64,000 bases of DNA from Terriglobia bacterium (GTDB taxonomy: Bacteria; Acidobacteriota; Terriglobia; Terriglobales; SCQP01), in NCBI GenBank assembly GCA_021323595.1, contig JAJPKR010000056.1:62001-126000 (forward strand), written 5' to 3'. The notes beneath the pieces were generated by a model, which made no database searches, was not told where the DNA came from, and worked only from the letters and a program-made list of their open reading frames with translations. The position numbers were made by a program, and so were the translations under genes. This document shows, piece by piece, positions 18,999 to 28,082 of this stretch (the stretch's first letter is position 1; every line of letters starts with the position of its first letter).

Positions 18999-20642
18999 CT
19001 AGCGGAGCCTCGCGCTCTGGCGCTCGGCAAGAATCTGGCGCGCGTGCTGCTCGAGCGCCTCGGCTTGCGGCAATAGCGCCAGCGCCTTCTGCACCTCGGG
19101 ATCGTGGCTGAGCAGCACCTCCAGGCCTTGATTCTGCCCGTAGAGGCTGGTGATGATCTTCGATCCCGCTTCCAGCTTGATCCACTCGGCGTTGGCTTTC
19201 AGGTCTTCGGCCGTGTACGGAATGTGCTGGGTGGCGAGGAATTTGGCGAAGTCTTGGACGATTTCATCGCCGGGCTGCCAATCGCGGGGCACCGACTCGT
19301 GGCGCGCAAGGTAATAGTCGGCGAAGTCCAAGAACGCGTTGCGATCGAGCACATTGTTCTGAAAATCGTTGGCCCCGAGGAATTCTTCGCCCGTGAACTC
19401 CTGCAAATACACCGGCGGCAGCTTGACGTCGGGCGTGATGCCGCCGCCGCCGTAAACCGTTCGCCCGCTGTCGGTGAGCCGGACCTCGCGATGGTCATTG
19501 GGGGGCTGGCTGCGCGCCCAATAATAGTCGTAGAGCGAGAGTCCCTCGTAAGGCCGCTGGATCAAGCGGCCGCTGGGCGTGTAGTAATGGGCGGAAGTGA
19601 GCGCCAAACCGGTGTCGTCGCCCAGCGTATAGACCCGTTGCACCAAGCCCTTGCCGAACGTGGTCTGACCGACGATCAGGCCGCGGTCGTGGTCTTGAAT
19701 CGCACCCGATACGATTTCCGACGCGCTAGCGGTGAAATTGTTCACCAGGACGACGAGCGGGAAGTCGGCGCCGCCGTTGCCGCGCGTGGCATAGTAGCGC
19801 TGCTCGGGCGAATTGCGCCCGCGATGGCTCACGATCAACTGGCCGCGCGCCAGGAATTGATCGGCGATTTCGACCGCCTGGCTGAGCAAGCCGCCGGGAT
19901 TGCTGCGCAAATCCAGAACCAGCCCGCGAATGTGGTGCTCGCCGCCGTACTGCTGGATGATGTCGTGAATCTCATCGGCGCTGGTCTCCATGAATTGCGA
20001 CAGATGGATGTACACGACACCGGGCGCGAGCTGATAGGTACAATCCACGCTCTTGTGATGGACTTCGGCGCGCACCAAGGAGAACTGCAGCGGCTTGGGA
20101 TGCCCCGTGCGGAGAACTTGCAGGTGAACCGTCGTGCCCGCCGGCCCCTTGAGCATGCCGGCCACGCGATCCAAAGCCGAATCGAGCGGCAAACCCAGCG
20201 CCGAGACGCCATCGACGGCATAGATGATGTCGCCCGGCCGCAAGCCGGCCCGGTAAGCGGGCGTGCCCTCGAACGGCATTTGCACCATCACGCGATCGCC
20301 GCGCAGAACGATCGTCATGCCCACGCCATAGTAATGTCCGCTCTGATCCTCGCGCATGCGGGCGAACTGGCTGGGATCGTAAAAACTCGAATGCGGGTCC
20401 AAGGTGCGCAACATGCCCGGGATCGCACCGTCGTAGATGGCGTGATCGGGATTGAGCGGCACCGCGTAATTGCTTTGAACCAAGGCGTAAACCCGCGCGA
20501 AATCGCGCAGATCGGCGCGAATTTGGTCGTCGCCGTTCGGGCCACTCTGACGTGCCGCCACTTGCGGGCCGTAGATGCCGCCGAGAATCGCGCAAACCGC
20601 GAGCACCAGCGGAACTAAGAGCAGGCTGCGAAGCTTGGTCAT
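18999..20642 (-). CDS. C-terminal processing peptidase (S41 family, PDZ-containing)
   Basis: This secreted or membrane-anchored serine protease of the CtpA/Prc group trims or degrades envelope proteins. It is 547 residues. An N-terminal hydrophobic segment (residues 5-25) serves as signal or anchor. A PDZ domain spans about 100-190 (GVGMTIVLRGDRVMV, GLRPGDIIYAVDG). The catalytic core has Ser308 (TASASEI) and Lys331 (FGKG), the Ser-Lys dyad of this family. A helical C-terminal extension of about 130 residues follows. It is convergent with ftsH and divergent from tatA, and it is apparently transcribed alone. Confidence 0.93.
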   Translation of the reverse strand: MTKLRSLLLVPLVLAVCAILGGIYGPQVAARQSGPNGDDQIRADLRDFARVYALVQSNYAVPLNPDHAIYDGAIPGMLRTLDPHSSFYDPSQFARMREDQSGHYYGVGMTIVLRGDRVMVQMPFEGTPAYRAGLRPGDIIYAVDGVSALGLPLDSALDRVAGMLKGPAGTTVHLQVLRTGHPKPLQFSLVRAEVHHKSVDCTYQLAPGVVYIHLSQFMETSADEIHDIIQQYGGEHHIRGLVLDLRSNPGGLLSQAVEIADQFLARGQLIVSHRGRNSPEQRYYATRGNGGADFPLVVLVNNFTASASEIVSGAIQDHDRGLIVGQTTFGKGLVQRVYTLGDDTGLALTSAHYYTPSGRLIQRPYEGLSLYDYYWARSQPPNDHREVRLTDSGRTVYGGGGITPDVKLPPVYLQEFTGEEFLGANDFQNNVLDRNAFLDFADYYLARHESVPRDWQPGDEIVQDFAKFLATQHIPYTAEDLKANAEWIKLEAGSKIITSLYGQNQGLEVLLSHDPEVQKALALLPQAEALEQHARQILAERQSARLR

Positions 20643-20746
20643 GAGAAAACCGGTTTACTGGCAGTATAACAGGGCATTTTCGCCTGGAAACGGGGCCGCC
20701 CTGGAGGGGTGATCTTCACTCCGAAGGCCTGCCTTAGCTCTTCGGT

Positions 20747-20780
20747 TGCCAGGCAAATGGCTCGCGAGAGCCGCCTGGCA
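20747..20780. other. Strong bulged hairpin with GCGA tetraloop between ctp and tat genes
   Basis: The outer stem pairs TGCCAGGC (20747-20754) with GCCTGGCA (20773-20780). A 4-nt AAAT bulge follows, then the inner stem GGCTC (20759-20763) with GAGCC (20768-20772), closed by GCGA, a GNRA-type loop when read on the plus strand. In total 13 perfect pairs are formed. It lies about 105 bp upstream of the S41 protease start and 108 bp upstream of tatA, so it could be in either leader or act as a cruciform or transcription barrier. Confidence 0.55.
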
Positions 20781-20838
20781 GCGGCCTGGCTTCGCCCGCC
20801 CCGCCGCGGCGCGACCCTATCCCTGGAGCGGCTGCGAG

Positions 20839-20869
20839 TTGCCGTGACCTGGCCGTAGTGGTCTATGAT
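20839..20869 (+). promoter_or_regulatory. Possible tatA promoter
   Basis: TTGCCG (20839-20844) and TATGAT (20864-20869) are separated by 19 bp, slightly longer than the preferred 17. The predicted start would be about 10 bp upstream of the tatA ATG, which leaves little room for a leader. Weak call. Confidence 0.25.
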
Positions 20870-20887
20870 CAAAGCAGGCGTTCCGGC

Positions 20888-21271
20888 ATGAGCTTCGGCG
20901 AGCTGATCTTCCTCTTCGTGCTGGCTCTTCTCGTCTTTGGGCCGCGCAAGCTGCCTGAAATCGCGCGGCTCGTCGGCAAGACCATGGCCGAGTTGCGGCG
21001 CGCCAGCAACGAGTTTCGCTTCTCCCTGGAAGAGGAGATTCGCAATGCGGAGCTGCAGGAACAAGCCCGCAAATCCGACGTGACCTTCACGCCCACGCCC
21101 GCCGTGCCGCCATTACCGGCGCTCGAAGCCGCGGAATCGGAAGCTAACGCCTCCCTGCCAGGCGAGGAAGCGCCCGCGGGCGAAAGCGCAAGCGCGCCCC
21201 CGGGCGGCGTCCCGGGCACCGTGGCCGCGCCCTCCGAGCCCTGGCCCGGCGCAACCGAATTCAAGGACTGA
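20888..21271 (+). CDS. Twin-arginine translocase subunit TatA/TatB
   Basis: This single-pass membrane component of the Tat folded-protein export system has 127 residues. It begins MSFGELIFLFVLALLVFGPRKLPEI: a membrane helix (residues 3-17), the FGPRKLP hinge and an amphipathic helix to about residue 60. A proline/alanine-rich acidic tail follows. The acidic residue in the membrane helix (E5) is more like TatB, but assignment between A and B is uncertain. The ATG at 20888 is chosen because family members start at this point. tatC follows after 30 bp. Confidence 0.9.
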   Translation: MSFGELIFLFVLALLVFGPRKLPEIARLVGKTMAELRRASNEFRFSLEEEIRNAELQEQARKSDVTFTPTPAVPPLPALEAAESEANASLPGEEAPAGESASAPPGGVPGTVAAPSEPWPGATEFKD

Positions 21272-21301
21272 CGCCGCAGCCGCGGCCGAAACCCATTGTC
21301 C

Positions 21302-22126
21302 ATGTCCCCCGAAGAGGTCCAAACCCCGGCGACTCCGGAAACGCAGCATGAAGTGCTCGGCGGGACGATGTCGTTCCTCGAGCACCTCGAAGAGCTGCGG
21401 CGGCGCATCTTCCTGGCGGCCGTCGGCGTCATCGTCGGCTTTTGCCTCTGCTTCGCCTACGCCGATCGAATCTATGGCTTCATGGAGAAGCCGCTGTTGA
21501 AAGCGTTTGCGGCTCATGGCATGGCCGGGCAGAAGCTCGGGTACCTCAATCCGATCGACCCCTTCAATCTCTACATCAAGCTGGCGCTGATCGCGGGGCT
21601 GTTCCTGGCCTCGCCCTGGGTGCTCTACCAGGTGTGGCTTTTTATTTCCCCGGGTCTCTACAAGCGGGAGCGGCGATATGTGGTGCCGTTCGTGCTCTGC
21701 ACCTCGGCGCTGTTCATTATCGGCGGGGTGTTCGCCTACCGCTACGCGTTTCCGATCGCCCTGGACTTTTTGGTCGGCTACGCGCACCGGTTTCAGCCTT
21801 TCGTCACCATCAACGAATACTTCGATTTGTTCGCGACGGTGATTCTAGGATTAGGGTTGGTTTTCGAGCTGCCCACGCTGATTTTCTTTCTTTCGCTGCT
21901 CGGAATCGTGAACGCGCGCTTCTTGCTGCGCAATTTCCGCTATGCGGTGCTGGCGATTTTCGTCGTGGCGGCAGTGATTACGCCTACGGCCGACATCACC
22001 ACGATGCTGGTGTTCGCCACGCCGATGCTGCTGCTCTATGGGGTGAGCATTGGCGTCGCCTACGTTTTCGGCAAGGACCGCCGCGAACGGCGGCGGCAAA
22101 AGAAGGCTGCGGCGGAAACGGCTTGA
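21302..22126 (+). CDS. tatC: Twin-arginine translocase subunit TatC
   Basis: TatC is the six-helix membrane receptor for twin-arginine signal peptides. The 274-residue protein has the cytosolic N-terminal motif SFLEHLEELRRRIF, the first-loop YLNPIDPFNLYIKLALIAG and the hallmark EYFDLFATVILGLGLVFELP. A basic C-terminal tail (KDRRERRRQKK) is cytosolic. The start ATG at 21302 follows the tatA/B gene after 30 bp. A plausible local Tat substrate is the isomerase at 26043, which has a TRRQF signal. Confidence 0.96.
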   Translation: MSPEEVQTPATPETQHEVLGGTMSFLEHLEELRRRIFLAAVGVIVGFCLCFAYADRIYGFMEKPLLKAFAAHGMAGQKLGYLNPIDPFNLYIKLALIAGLFLASPWVLYQVWLFISPGLYKRERRYVVPFVLCTSALFIIGGVFAYRYAFPIALDFLVGYAHRFQPFVTINEYFDLFATVILGLGLVFELPTLIFFLSLLGIVNARFLLRNFRYAVLAIFVVAAVITPTADITTMLVFATPMLLLYGVSIGVAYVFGKDRRERRRQKKAAAETA

Positions 22127-22130
22127 GCGG

Positions 22131-22754
22131 GTGAAACTCAAGGTCCTTATCGCGTTGGCGCAGTCGTTGGGGCTGGCGGGCGTGTTCGGCCTGGCCTTCT
22201 TCGACAGTTCCCTGCTGTTTGCGCTGCCCGGCATCAACGATCTGGTCCTGATCCTATTCGTCGCCAGTAAAGCGAGCTGGGAGTGGGCGGTGTCGTCGGC
22301 ATTGCTGGCGACGCTGGGTTCGGTGCTGGGAGCAAGGCTCACCTATCGCCTCGGCAACAAGAGCGGCGGCGAGTTGTTGAAACGGCGCCTGCCGGAAGCG
22401 CTGCGGGGCCGGGTCCTGCGCTGGACGCAGCGCTTCGGCGCCTTGCCGGTCGGGATCGCCGCCGTGCTGCCGCCGCCGTTTCCTTACGCTCCCTTCGTGA
22501 TCTCGGCGGGCGTAATCGACGTTCCGCGCAATCGCTTCAGCATCTCCGTCGGCATCGGCCGCGGGATTCGCTACTTCGTGGAAACGGAGTTGGCGATGCT
22601 GCTCGGCCGCCGGTTGGTGCGCCATCTTGATGCGATCTACTGGAATGCGCTGAAAGGCGTCGCCATCGGCATCGCGGTCCTCGTCGCCCTTTGGTTGCTT
22701 TTCCGCTTCCTGCATCGGCGCCCGGCCGACCGGTTGACCATCACGGGCGATTAG
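22131..22754 (+). CDS. YqaA/DedA-like (VTT domain) membrane protein
   Basis: This 207-residue protein has about four or five hydrophobic segments. LAFFDSSLLFALPGINDLVLILFV at residues 19-42 is the re-entrant-type segment seen in YqaA/DedA relatives, followed by GSVLGARLTYRLGNKSG. Family members are implicated in lipid flipping or membrane homeostasis, which is not specific enough to assign a role here. The start is a GTG at 22131, five bases after the tatC stop, so it is in the tat operon. An in-frame extension upstream would read through tatC in another frame. Confidence 0.75.
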   Translation: MKLKVLIALAQSLGLAGVFGLAFFDSSLLFALPGINDLVLILFVASKASWEWAVSSALLATLGSVLGARLTYRLGNKSGGELLKRRLPEALRGRVLRWTQRFGALPVGIAAVLPPPFPYAPFVISAGVIDVPRNRFSISVGIGRGIRYFVETELAMLLGRRLVRHLDAIYWNALKGVAIGIAVLVALWLLFRFLHRRPADRLTITGD

Positions 22755-22798
22755 TTCGGCCAGCCACGCCGAAGGGGAAGGCCCGGCCGGACGCGGCG

Positions 22799-23701
22799 TT
22801 AGCCCTGCGCCTCGAGCAGGGCCAGAGTTTCCAGGGTGACGGCGCCGACGATTTGAAAGCTGCGCGGGCTGAGCTTATCCATCGTGTCCTGCGGCGTGTG
22901 CCAGTACTTGTAAGTGAGATCGATCAGATCCACCGAAGGAATGCCGACCTGCAAAAACGCCTGATGGTCGTCGTCGATGGCGCCCGAGATCTGGAAGACC
23001 GAGGCCGAGTAGCCCAGCCGCCGGGCCGCCGAGGCCACGAAATCCTGAAGCCAGGGCGTCGAGTTCGTATCGCGCTCGAGCTGTACACCCTTGTTGCCGA
23101 TCATGTCGAGCAAGATCAGGCCGCGAATGCGCGGGACCAGCCCCTCGGCGGCGAATTTCTGCGCGAGATGGCGGCTGCCGTAGCGGCTGTCGGTATCCGT
23201 CCATTCCTTGTTGACGGCCTCTTCGCCATCGAGAAAGACGAGCCAGATCGGCGATTGGGGCGGTTGCTCTTTGAGCACATCCGCCAGCGCCAGGAGCAGG
23301 CCCGTGCTCGAGCCCCCATCGTCGGCGCCCACGAAGCGCGGCAGGAACTTGGTGTCATAGTGACTGGCCACGATCCAGATGCCGCCTGCTTTCGGGCCGA
23401 ATTTGGCGATGATGTTGTGCTCGGGCAAGGGGCCGCGCGGAGTGGCGGCGGTGAAGCGGTCGGACTCGATCTCCGCGCCGTCGCGCCGCAGGCGGTCGAG
23501 GATGAACGTTTCCATGCGCCGGTGCGCCGCGGAGCCGGGCGGCCGCGGACCCAAGGCCACGAGATCGCGGGTGTATTCGTAGCCGCGCTGGCCCAGCCAG
23601 GCGGGCGCGCGCAGGCGGGCGAAGGCCGGCGCGCTCGCCGAGAGCGAAGCGCCGAGAGCGAGCACAGCCGGCCAGAGGAACAGCGAAGCGCGGGCGCCCA
23701 T
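22799..23701 (-). CDS. Secreted M28 family peptidase / glutaminyl-peptide cyclotransferase-like
   Basis: The protein is 300 residues with a signal peptide (residues 1-28, ending AFA). The single-zinc alpha/beta hydrolase-like core shows SHYDTK, GADDGGSSTG, LDGEEA, DDDHQAFLQVGIPSVDLID and YWHTPQDTMDKLS. These match the zinc ligands (Asp, Glu, His) and catalytic acids of glutaminyl cyclases rather than two-zinc aminopeptidases. It may form N-terminal pyroglutamate on exported proteins. It converges on the tat unit and is divergent from the symporter gene. Confidence 0.85.
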   Translation of the reverse strand: MGARASLFLWPAVLALGASLSASAPAFARLRAPAWLGQRGYEYTRDLVALGPRPPGSAAHRRMETFILDRLRRDGAEIESDRFTAATPRGPLPEHNIIAKFGPKAGGIWIVASHYDTKFLPRFVGADDGGSSTGLLLALADVLKEQPPQSPIWLVFLDGEEAVNKEWTDTDSRYGSRHLAQKFAAEGLVPRIRGLILLDMIGNKGVQLERDTNSTPWLQDFVASAARRLGYSASVFQISGAIDDDHQAFLQVGIPSVDLIDLTYKYWHTPQDTMDKLSPRSFQIVGAVTLETLALLEAQG

Positions 23702-23801
23702 GCCTTCATGCTAACAGGCCAAGTTCCTCGCCGCCGGCGGGAAGCTGAGCCCATGCAGGCCCGGGTCTGCGCACTGCCCCGCGCAAGGCGCTCGCCGGCG
23801 C

Positions 23802-23810
23802 TGCTATAGT
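23802..23810 (+). promoter_or_regulatory. Extended -10 element upstream of the symporter gene
   Basis: TGCTATAGT at 23802-23810 fits an extended -10 (TGn plus TATAGT). It lies only 12 bp before the ATG at 23823, so a transcript from it would be nearly leaderless. No SD is evident at this start, which is consistent with that. Confidence 0.3.
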
Positions 23811-23822
23811 GCCTGATTCCAC

Positions 23823-25802
23823 ATGTTCCTCACCTGGGTCGATTGGGCGGCGATCGCCGGCTATCTGCTGATCAACTTAGCCATCGGCGTTTACTACCGC
23901 CGCCGCGCCGCCCGCGGCACGGAGGAATTCTTCATCTCCGGGAGAGAAGTGAGCTGGTGGCTCGCGGGCACATCCATGGTGGCCACCACGTTCGCCGCGG
24001 ATACGCCGCTTCTGGTCAGCGGTCTGGTCGCGAAGAACGGCATCGCCGGCAATTGGCTTTGGTGGTCGCTCTGCCTGAGCGGGATGATGACGGTCTTTTT
24101 CTTCGCCCGTTATTGGCGGCGCGCGGAAATCCTCACCGACGTCGAGCTGAGCGAGTTGCGCTACGGCGGACGGCCCGCGGCATTTTTGCGCGGTTTCCGC
24201 GCGCTCTACCTCGGCATTCTGATGAACGTCTTGATTCTGGGCTGGGTCACTAAGGCGATGGTGGACATCATCGTGGTCCTGCTCGGCGATGCCATCGCGC
24301 AAGGCAAGGTGCTGACGCTCTCGATCGGCGGCCATGTGATTGCGCATTATGCCTTCGGACCACCGGCGCGAACCGCGCTGCTGATCTGCGTCTTGTTGCT
24401 GATTCCCTTTACCGGGCTTTACACCTTCATCGGCGGCCTGTGGGGCGTGCTGGTGACGGACCTGTTCCAGTTCATCTTGAAGATGGCGATGATCGTGGTG
24501 CTGGCATGGGTGGCCGTGGCGAAGCTGGGCGGCATGCGTGCGCTCGAAGTCCGGCTCGATATCGTCGGCCGGGCGATGCGGCAGTCGGGAGCGACGACCG
24601 GACCGCTGCTGGCGTTTTTGCCGTCGTTTCACATGGGTTGGGCGTCCAACGCGGTTTGGACGCTGCCGGCGATCACGTTCGCGCTGTACCTCGGCGTGCA
24701 ATGGTGGGCGAGCTGGTATCCCGGAGCCGAGCCCGGCGGCGGCGGCTACGTGGCGCAGCGCATGTTCAGCGCCAAGGATGAAAAAAACTCGCTGGGCGCC
24801 ACGCTTTGGTTCAACATCGCCCATTACGCGCTGCGGCCCTGGCCCTGGATCATCACGGGCTTGGTCGCGATCGCCGTCTACTCGCCCCACGGCGGCCTGG
24901 CGCCAAGCGCGGCTTTCGCCGCCCAGCCCGAGCAGGGCTACGTGATGGTGCTGCGCGATTTCCTGCCCCCTGCCTTGCGCGGCATCATGGTCGCGGCGTT
25001 CCTGGCCGCGTACATGTCCACGATCGGCACGCAGCTCAATTGGGGCGCCTCCTACATCATCAATGATTTTTATCGCCGGTTCCTCAGGCGCGGGGCGGGC
25101 GAGCGGCATTACGTTTTCGCCGGCCAAGTCGCCATCGTGCTGCTGGTGATTTTGACCGGCATCGCGACCGCGCACATCGCTTCGATCGAATCGGCATGGG
25201 AGTTGCTGCTGGGACTCGGCGCGGGCACCGGTGGCGTTTATTTGCTGCGTTGGTACTGGTGGCGCATCAATGCCTGGAGCGAAATTTCGGCCATGATCGG
25301 CGCGTTTGCTGTGACCGTCTACCTGCATCCCGAATGGCTGCCGGCGGCGCTGCGCGCCGGCATCCCCGACGGCCTGCGCGTTACGATCTCGGGCTCGGAC
25401 TCGGTAGTCTTCGCGACCACGGCGTTGATCACGGCCGGGATCACGACGCTTGTCTGGATCGCGGCGACGGTGTTGACCCGGCCCGAAGCCGACGGCAAGC
25501 TGCTCGCGTTCTACCGTCGCGTGCGGCCGTCGGCGCTCGGCTGGAAGCGTATCGCCCGGCAGGCGCCGGAAGTGACTCCAGTGCGCGATCTCGGCGCGAA
25601 CACCCTCGACTGGATTCTGGGCTGTGCGCTGGTTTACGGCGCACTGTTCGGCATCGGCAAGCTGGTATTGGAGCAATGGGTAGCGGGAGCCGGGCTTTGT
25701 GCGATCGCGGCGCTTTCCGGCGCGCTGATCTATTGGCATCGTTCCCGCCGCGGCTGGGAAACGCTCTCCGGGCGGACGGCCGGGGCTGGCTCCGAGGCGT
25801 AG
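23823..25802 (+). CDS. Sodium:solute symporter (SSS family)
   Basis: This large integral membrane transporter has 659 residues and about 13-15 hydrophobic helices. The N-terminus (AIAGYLLINLAIGVYYRRRA, then EEFFISGREVSWW) and the GTSMVATTFAADTPLLVSGLVA segment are characteristic of SSS transporters (SGLT/PutP group). MVAAFLAAYMSTIGTQLNWG corresponds to the sodium-binding helix with paired serine/threonine. The substrate is not predictable; sugar or organic acid transport is typical. The following gene, a sugar-isomerase-like protein 240 bp downstream, might act on a related substrate. Confidence 0.9.
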   Translation: MFLTWVDWAAIAGYLLINLAIGVYYRRRAARGTEEFFISGREVSWWLAGTSMVATTFAADTPLLVSGLVAKNGIAGNWLWWSLCLSGMMTVFFFARYWRRAEILTDVELSELRYGGRPAAFLRGFRALYLGILMNVLILGWVTKAMVDIIVVLLGDAIAQGKVLTLSIGGHVIAHYAFGPPARTALLICVLLLIPFTGLYTFIGGLWGVLVTDLFQFILKMAMIVVLAWVAVAKLGGMRALEVRLDIVGRAMRQSGATTGPLLAFLPSFHMGWASNAVWTLPAITFALYLGVQWWASWYPGAEPGGGGYVAQRMFSAKDEKNSLGATLWFNIAHYALRPWPWIITGLVAIAVYSPHGGLAPSAAFAAQPEQGYVMVLRDFLPPALRGIMVAAFLAAYMSTIGTQLNWGASYIINDFYRRFLRRGAGERHYVFAGQVAIVLLVILTGIATAHIASIESAWELLLGLGAGTGGVYLLRWYWWRINAWSEISAMIGAFAVTVYLHPEWLPAALRAGIPDGLRVTISGSDSVVFATTALITAGITTLVWIAATVLTRPEADGKLLAFYRRVRPSALGWKRIARQAPEVTPVRDLGANTLDWILGCALVYGALFGIGKLVLEQWVAGAGLCAIAALSGALIYWHRSRRGWETLSGRTAGAGSEA

Positions 25803-25869
25803 GGTTCGCCGCGGCCGGCCCAAGATGACTCGGTGCCTTTACCGAGTTCCGCGAGAATCCGATTAGGGT

Positions 25870-25896
25870 CGGCAGGTCCCGCACGCCGGCCTGCCG
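25870..25896. repeat. Inverted repeat related to the palindromic elements
   Basis: CGGCAGG (25870-25876) and CCTGCCG (25890-25896) form a perfect 7-bp inverted repeat with a 13-nt loop. The arms resemble those of the elements at 2771 and 5759, but the loop is longer and the flanks differ, so it may be unrelated. It lies in the 240-bp gap after the symporter gene. Confidence 0.3.
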
Positions 25897-26042
25897 TGTG
25901 AGCCGCCTGAAGTTGTCAGCGCGGCAGCGCTGGCGCGGGACGCCTCTTCCCTGTACCCGCGCGGTGCGCAGCGTGGATGGCGCGCGGCGGCTACGCGATG
26001 CAGGCCGGCGGTTGTAAGTCCGTGTGATACGATACGGGCGCC

Positions 26043-26906
26043 ATGACTCAACTGACAAGGCGGCAATTCGCGGGCGGATTGGCGGCGGGCGCGGCGGCCG
26101 TGCTCGCGGCGCCGGCGTGGGCGGCGGCGCGGCACTTTGCGGGACCCTACGGCGTCCAGATGTACAGCATTCGCGATGGTATGCAACACGACCCCGCGCA
26201 AGCGCTGGCGATGGTGCGCGGCATCGGCTACATCGAAATCGAGGCCTGGCAGCCGCAAGGCGTCAACGCACGCCAACTCAAGCCGCTGCTGGCCGCGGCC
26301 GGCCTCAAGGCGACCGGCATGCACACCGTCTATCGGGCCCTGGACCAGCAGATGCCCAGCTTGATCGAAAACGCCCAGGCGCTGGGCGCGGGTTGGGTCG
26401 TGTGCGCCTGGGTGGACGACAACTTGCGCCGTACCGCCGACGACTACCGGCGTCTGGCCGATGCTTTCAACCGCTTCGGCGAGCAGTTGCATGCCGCCGG
26501 GCTGCGGCTCGGCTATCACAATCACACGGTCGAGTTCGTACGCTTCGGCGGCGAACCGGCCCTCGATCTGCTGATCCAGCGCACCAACCCCGAGCGTGTC
26601 TGGTTCGAGTTGGATATCGGCCATTGCCGGCGCGCGGGCGCGCGGCCGGTGAGCTACTTGCACCGCTACGCTCGTCGCATCAAGCTGCTGCATTTGAAGG
26701 ATGTCCGGCCCAAGCCCGGCATCGCACATCCCACTGAAAACGACTACGAAGATGTGCCGATCGGCACGGGAATCATCGACATTCCGGCGGTGCTGCGGGC
26801 TGCCGCAGCCAATCACGTGGAACGCTACTATGTCGAAGAGGAAGCGGGGCAAGTGCGCCGGCGGCTGACCGAAGATTACCAATACCTGCGCCAAGTCACT
26901 TTTTGA
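26043..26906 (+). CDS. Tat-exported sugar phosphate isomerase/epimerase-like TIM-barrel protein
   Basis: The protein is 287 residues of the xylose-isomerase-like TIM-barrel superfamily (AP endonuclease 2 fold). A twin-arginine signal, LTRRQFAGGLAAGAAAVLAAPAWA, occupies residues 4-28. Then come YGVQMYSIRDGM, GYIEIEAW, YHNHTVEF (metal histidine/glutamate), WFELDIGHCRRAG and LLHLKDVRP, the metal-binding positions of the family. The substrate is unknown; keto-sugar epimerisation or dehydratase activity is usual. The 3' end converges with the exosortase gene 28 bp away. Confidence 0.88.
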   Translation: MTQLTRRQFAGGLAAGAAAVLAAPAWAAARHFAGPYGVQMYSIRDGMQHDPAQALAMVRGIGYIEIEAWQPQGVNARQLKPLLAAAGLKATGMHTVYRALDQQMPSLIENAQALGAGWVVCAWVDDNLRRTADDYRRLADAFNRFGEQLHAAGLRLGYHNHTVEFVRFGGEPALDLLIQRTNPERVWFELDIGHCRRAGARPVSYLHRYARRIKLLHLKDVRPKPGIAHPTENDYEDVPIGTGIIDIPAVLRAAAANHVERYYVEEEAGQVRRRLTEDYQYLRQVTF

Positions 26907-26934
26907 ACGGCTCGAGCGCTGCGTCCGGGTCAGA

Positions 26935-27882
26935 TTACGGCGCTTGGCCGCCAGAGGATCCCGGCGCCGATGCTGCCGCGCGTGCACGTCCGGACGGGGC
27001 CGGTTGGCGTTCGCCGCGGGCGAGCAAGATCAGCGCTGGCCACAACAGCACAACGGCGATGGCGAAAAAGACGAAGCCGCCCTCGTGGTGCAGCCTGCCG
27101 TAAAGGAAGCCTGGGTTGACGTAGAGCGACAGCAGCGTAAGCGTGACGATGCGCACGCCGTTCTTGAACACCGAAAGCGGGATGGCAATCAGCACCAAGA
27201 GCGCGCGCCGTCCGGGTGACTGCAGGCTCAAGTACCCGGCAAGCAGTGCGGTAATCGCCAAGGCTTCGGAGGAACGAATGCTGCTGCACTCCTTAGCAAC
27301 GCGAATCGTGACACCAGGCAGAGCCAAGACAAAGCCCTCCCGATACACCGGCACACGCACTATATGAAACATTACGACACAGAGCCAGGTCGAACCGGCT
27401 TGCAGCCACACGATCAAGCGATTGACGCTGCTTAAGGGCAGCGGCGCGAAAAGAAAGCAAAAGAGCAGCGGAAAGAGCGCGGCACGAGCCGCCCGCCGGC
27501 CATAGCATCCGTAGAATCCTGCGGTCCAGACCAAGGCTACGCCGAGGCCCAGCAAAGTACTTCCATAACCGGCGTCGAGCCTGAAACCTATAAGGATGAG
27601 GGCGGCTCCCGCCAGAACGCCGACCGCCGCACCCCGCCAGGCCGGTTGCGCCGAAATGAAGATCTCGGCGCGCCGCAAATAGATGAGCCATGCGGCGATG
27701 AAGGGGATCAGCACTATGTACGAGCACCAGTCCTCGCCGAGCGAGAGCCGCACCAGGCGCAATAGCGCCGGCAGCATCGCAAGATTCGCGACCAGCCAAA
27801 ACCCGAAGTAAGCCAAGTGGCGGCGGCTCAATGCGTTAGGCGCATGCGTCGCGAAACCGGCGGGATTGGCCACATTAGACAT
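26935..27882 (-). CDS. Exosortase (EpsH/XrtA superfamily)
   Basis: Exosortases are integral membrane transpeptidase-like enzymes that process proteins with a C-terminal sorting signal, usually in EPS-producing Gram-negative bacteria. This 315-residue protein has about eight hydrophobic helices and all three catalytic residues: Cys199 (AKECSSIRSSEAL), Arg244 (FKNGVRI) and His266 (LHHEGGF). The tail from residue 290 is a basic, alanine/serine-rich extension. The start is the ATG at 27882; a GTG two codons earlier is possible. It lies at the border of the EPS locus, divergent from a small FN3 gene. I found no protein in the window with a PEP-CTERM-like tail. Confidence 0.88.
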   Translation of the reverse strand: MSNVANPAGFATHAPNALSRRHLAYFGFWLVANLAMLPALLRLVRLSLGEDWCSYIVLIPFIAAWLIYLRRAEIFISAQPAWRGAAVGVLAGAALILIGFRLDAGYGSTLLGLGVALVWTAGFYGCYGRRAARAALFPLLFCFLFAPLPLSSVNRLIVWLQAGSTWLCVVMFHIVRVPVYREGFVLALPGVTIRVAKECSSIRSSEALAITALLAGYLSLQSPGRRALLVLIAIPLSVFKNGVRIVTLTLLSLYVNPGFLYGRLHHEGGFVFFAIAVVLLWPALILLARGERQPAPSGRARAAASAPGSSGGQAP

Positions 27883-28082
27883 TGGCACTAGGATAGGGGC
27901 AAATCATCGTGTTTCGCCGCGAGGTCCTCTTGCAAGCGTTGGGCCTCGCGGCCTGGCGGCTCGCCGCTTGTCCTCGTGAGCGGCACTAAAGACCAGCCGC
28001 GGACAGGCAGCGGCGACTGCGCCAATTCCCTGCTCCTGCCGAGTTCTTTTGACTCCCAGCGCCCTGTCACCATGGGAGCACT

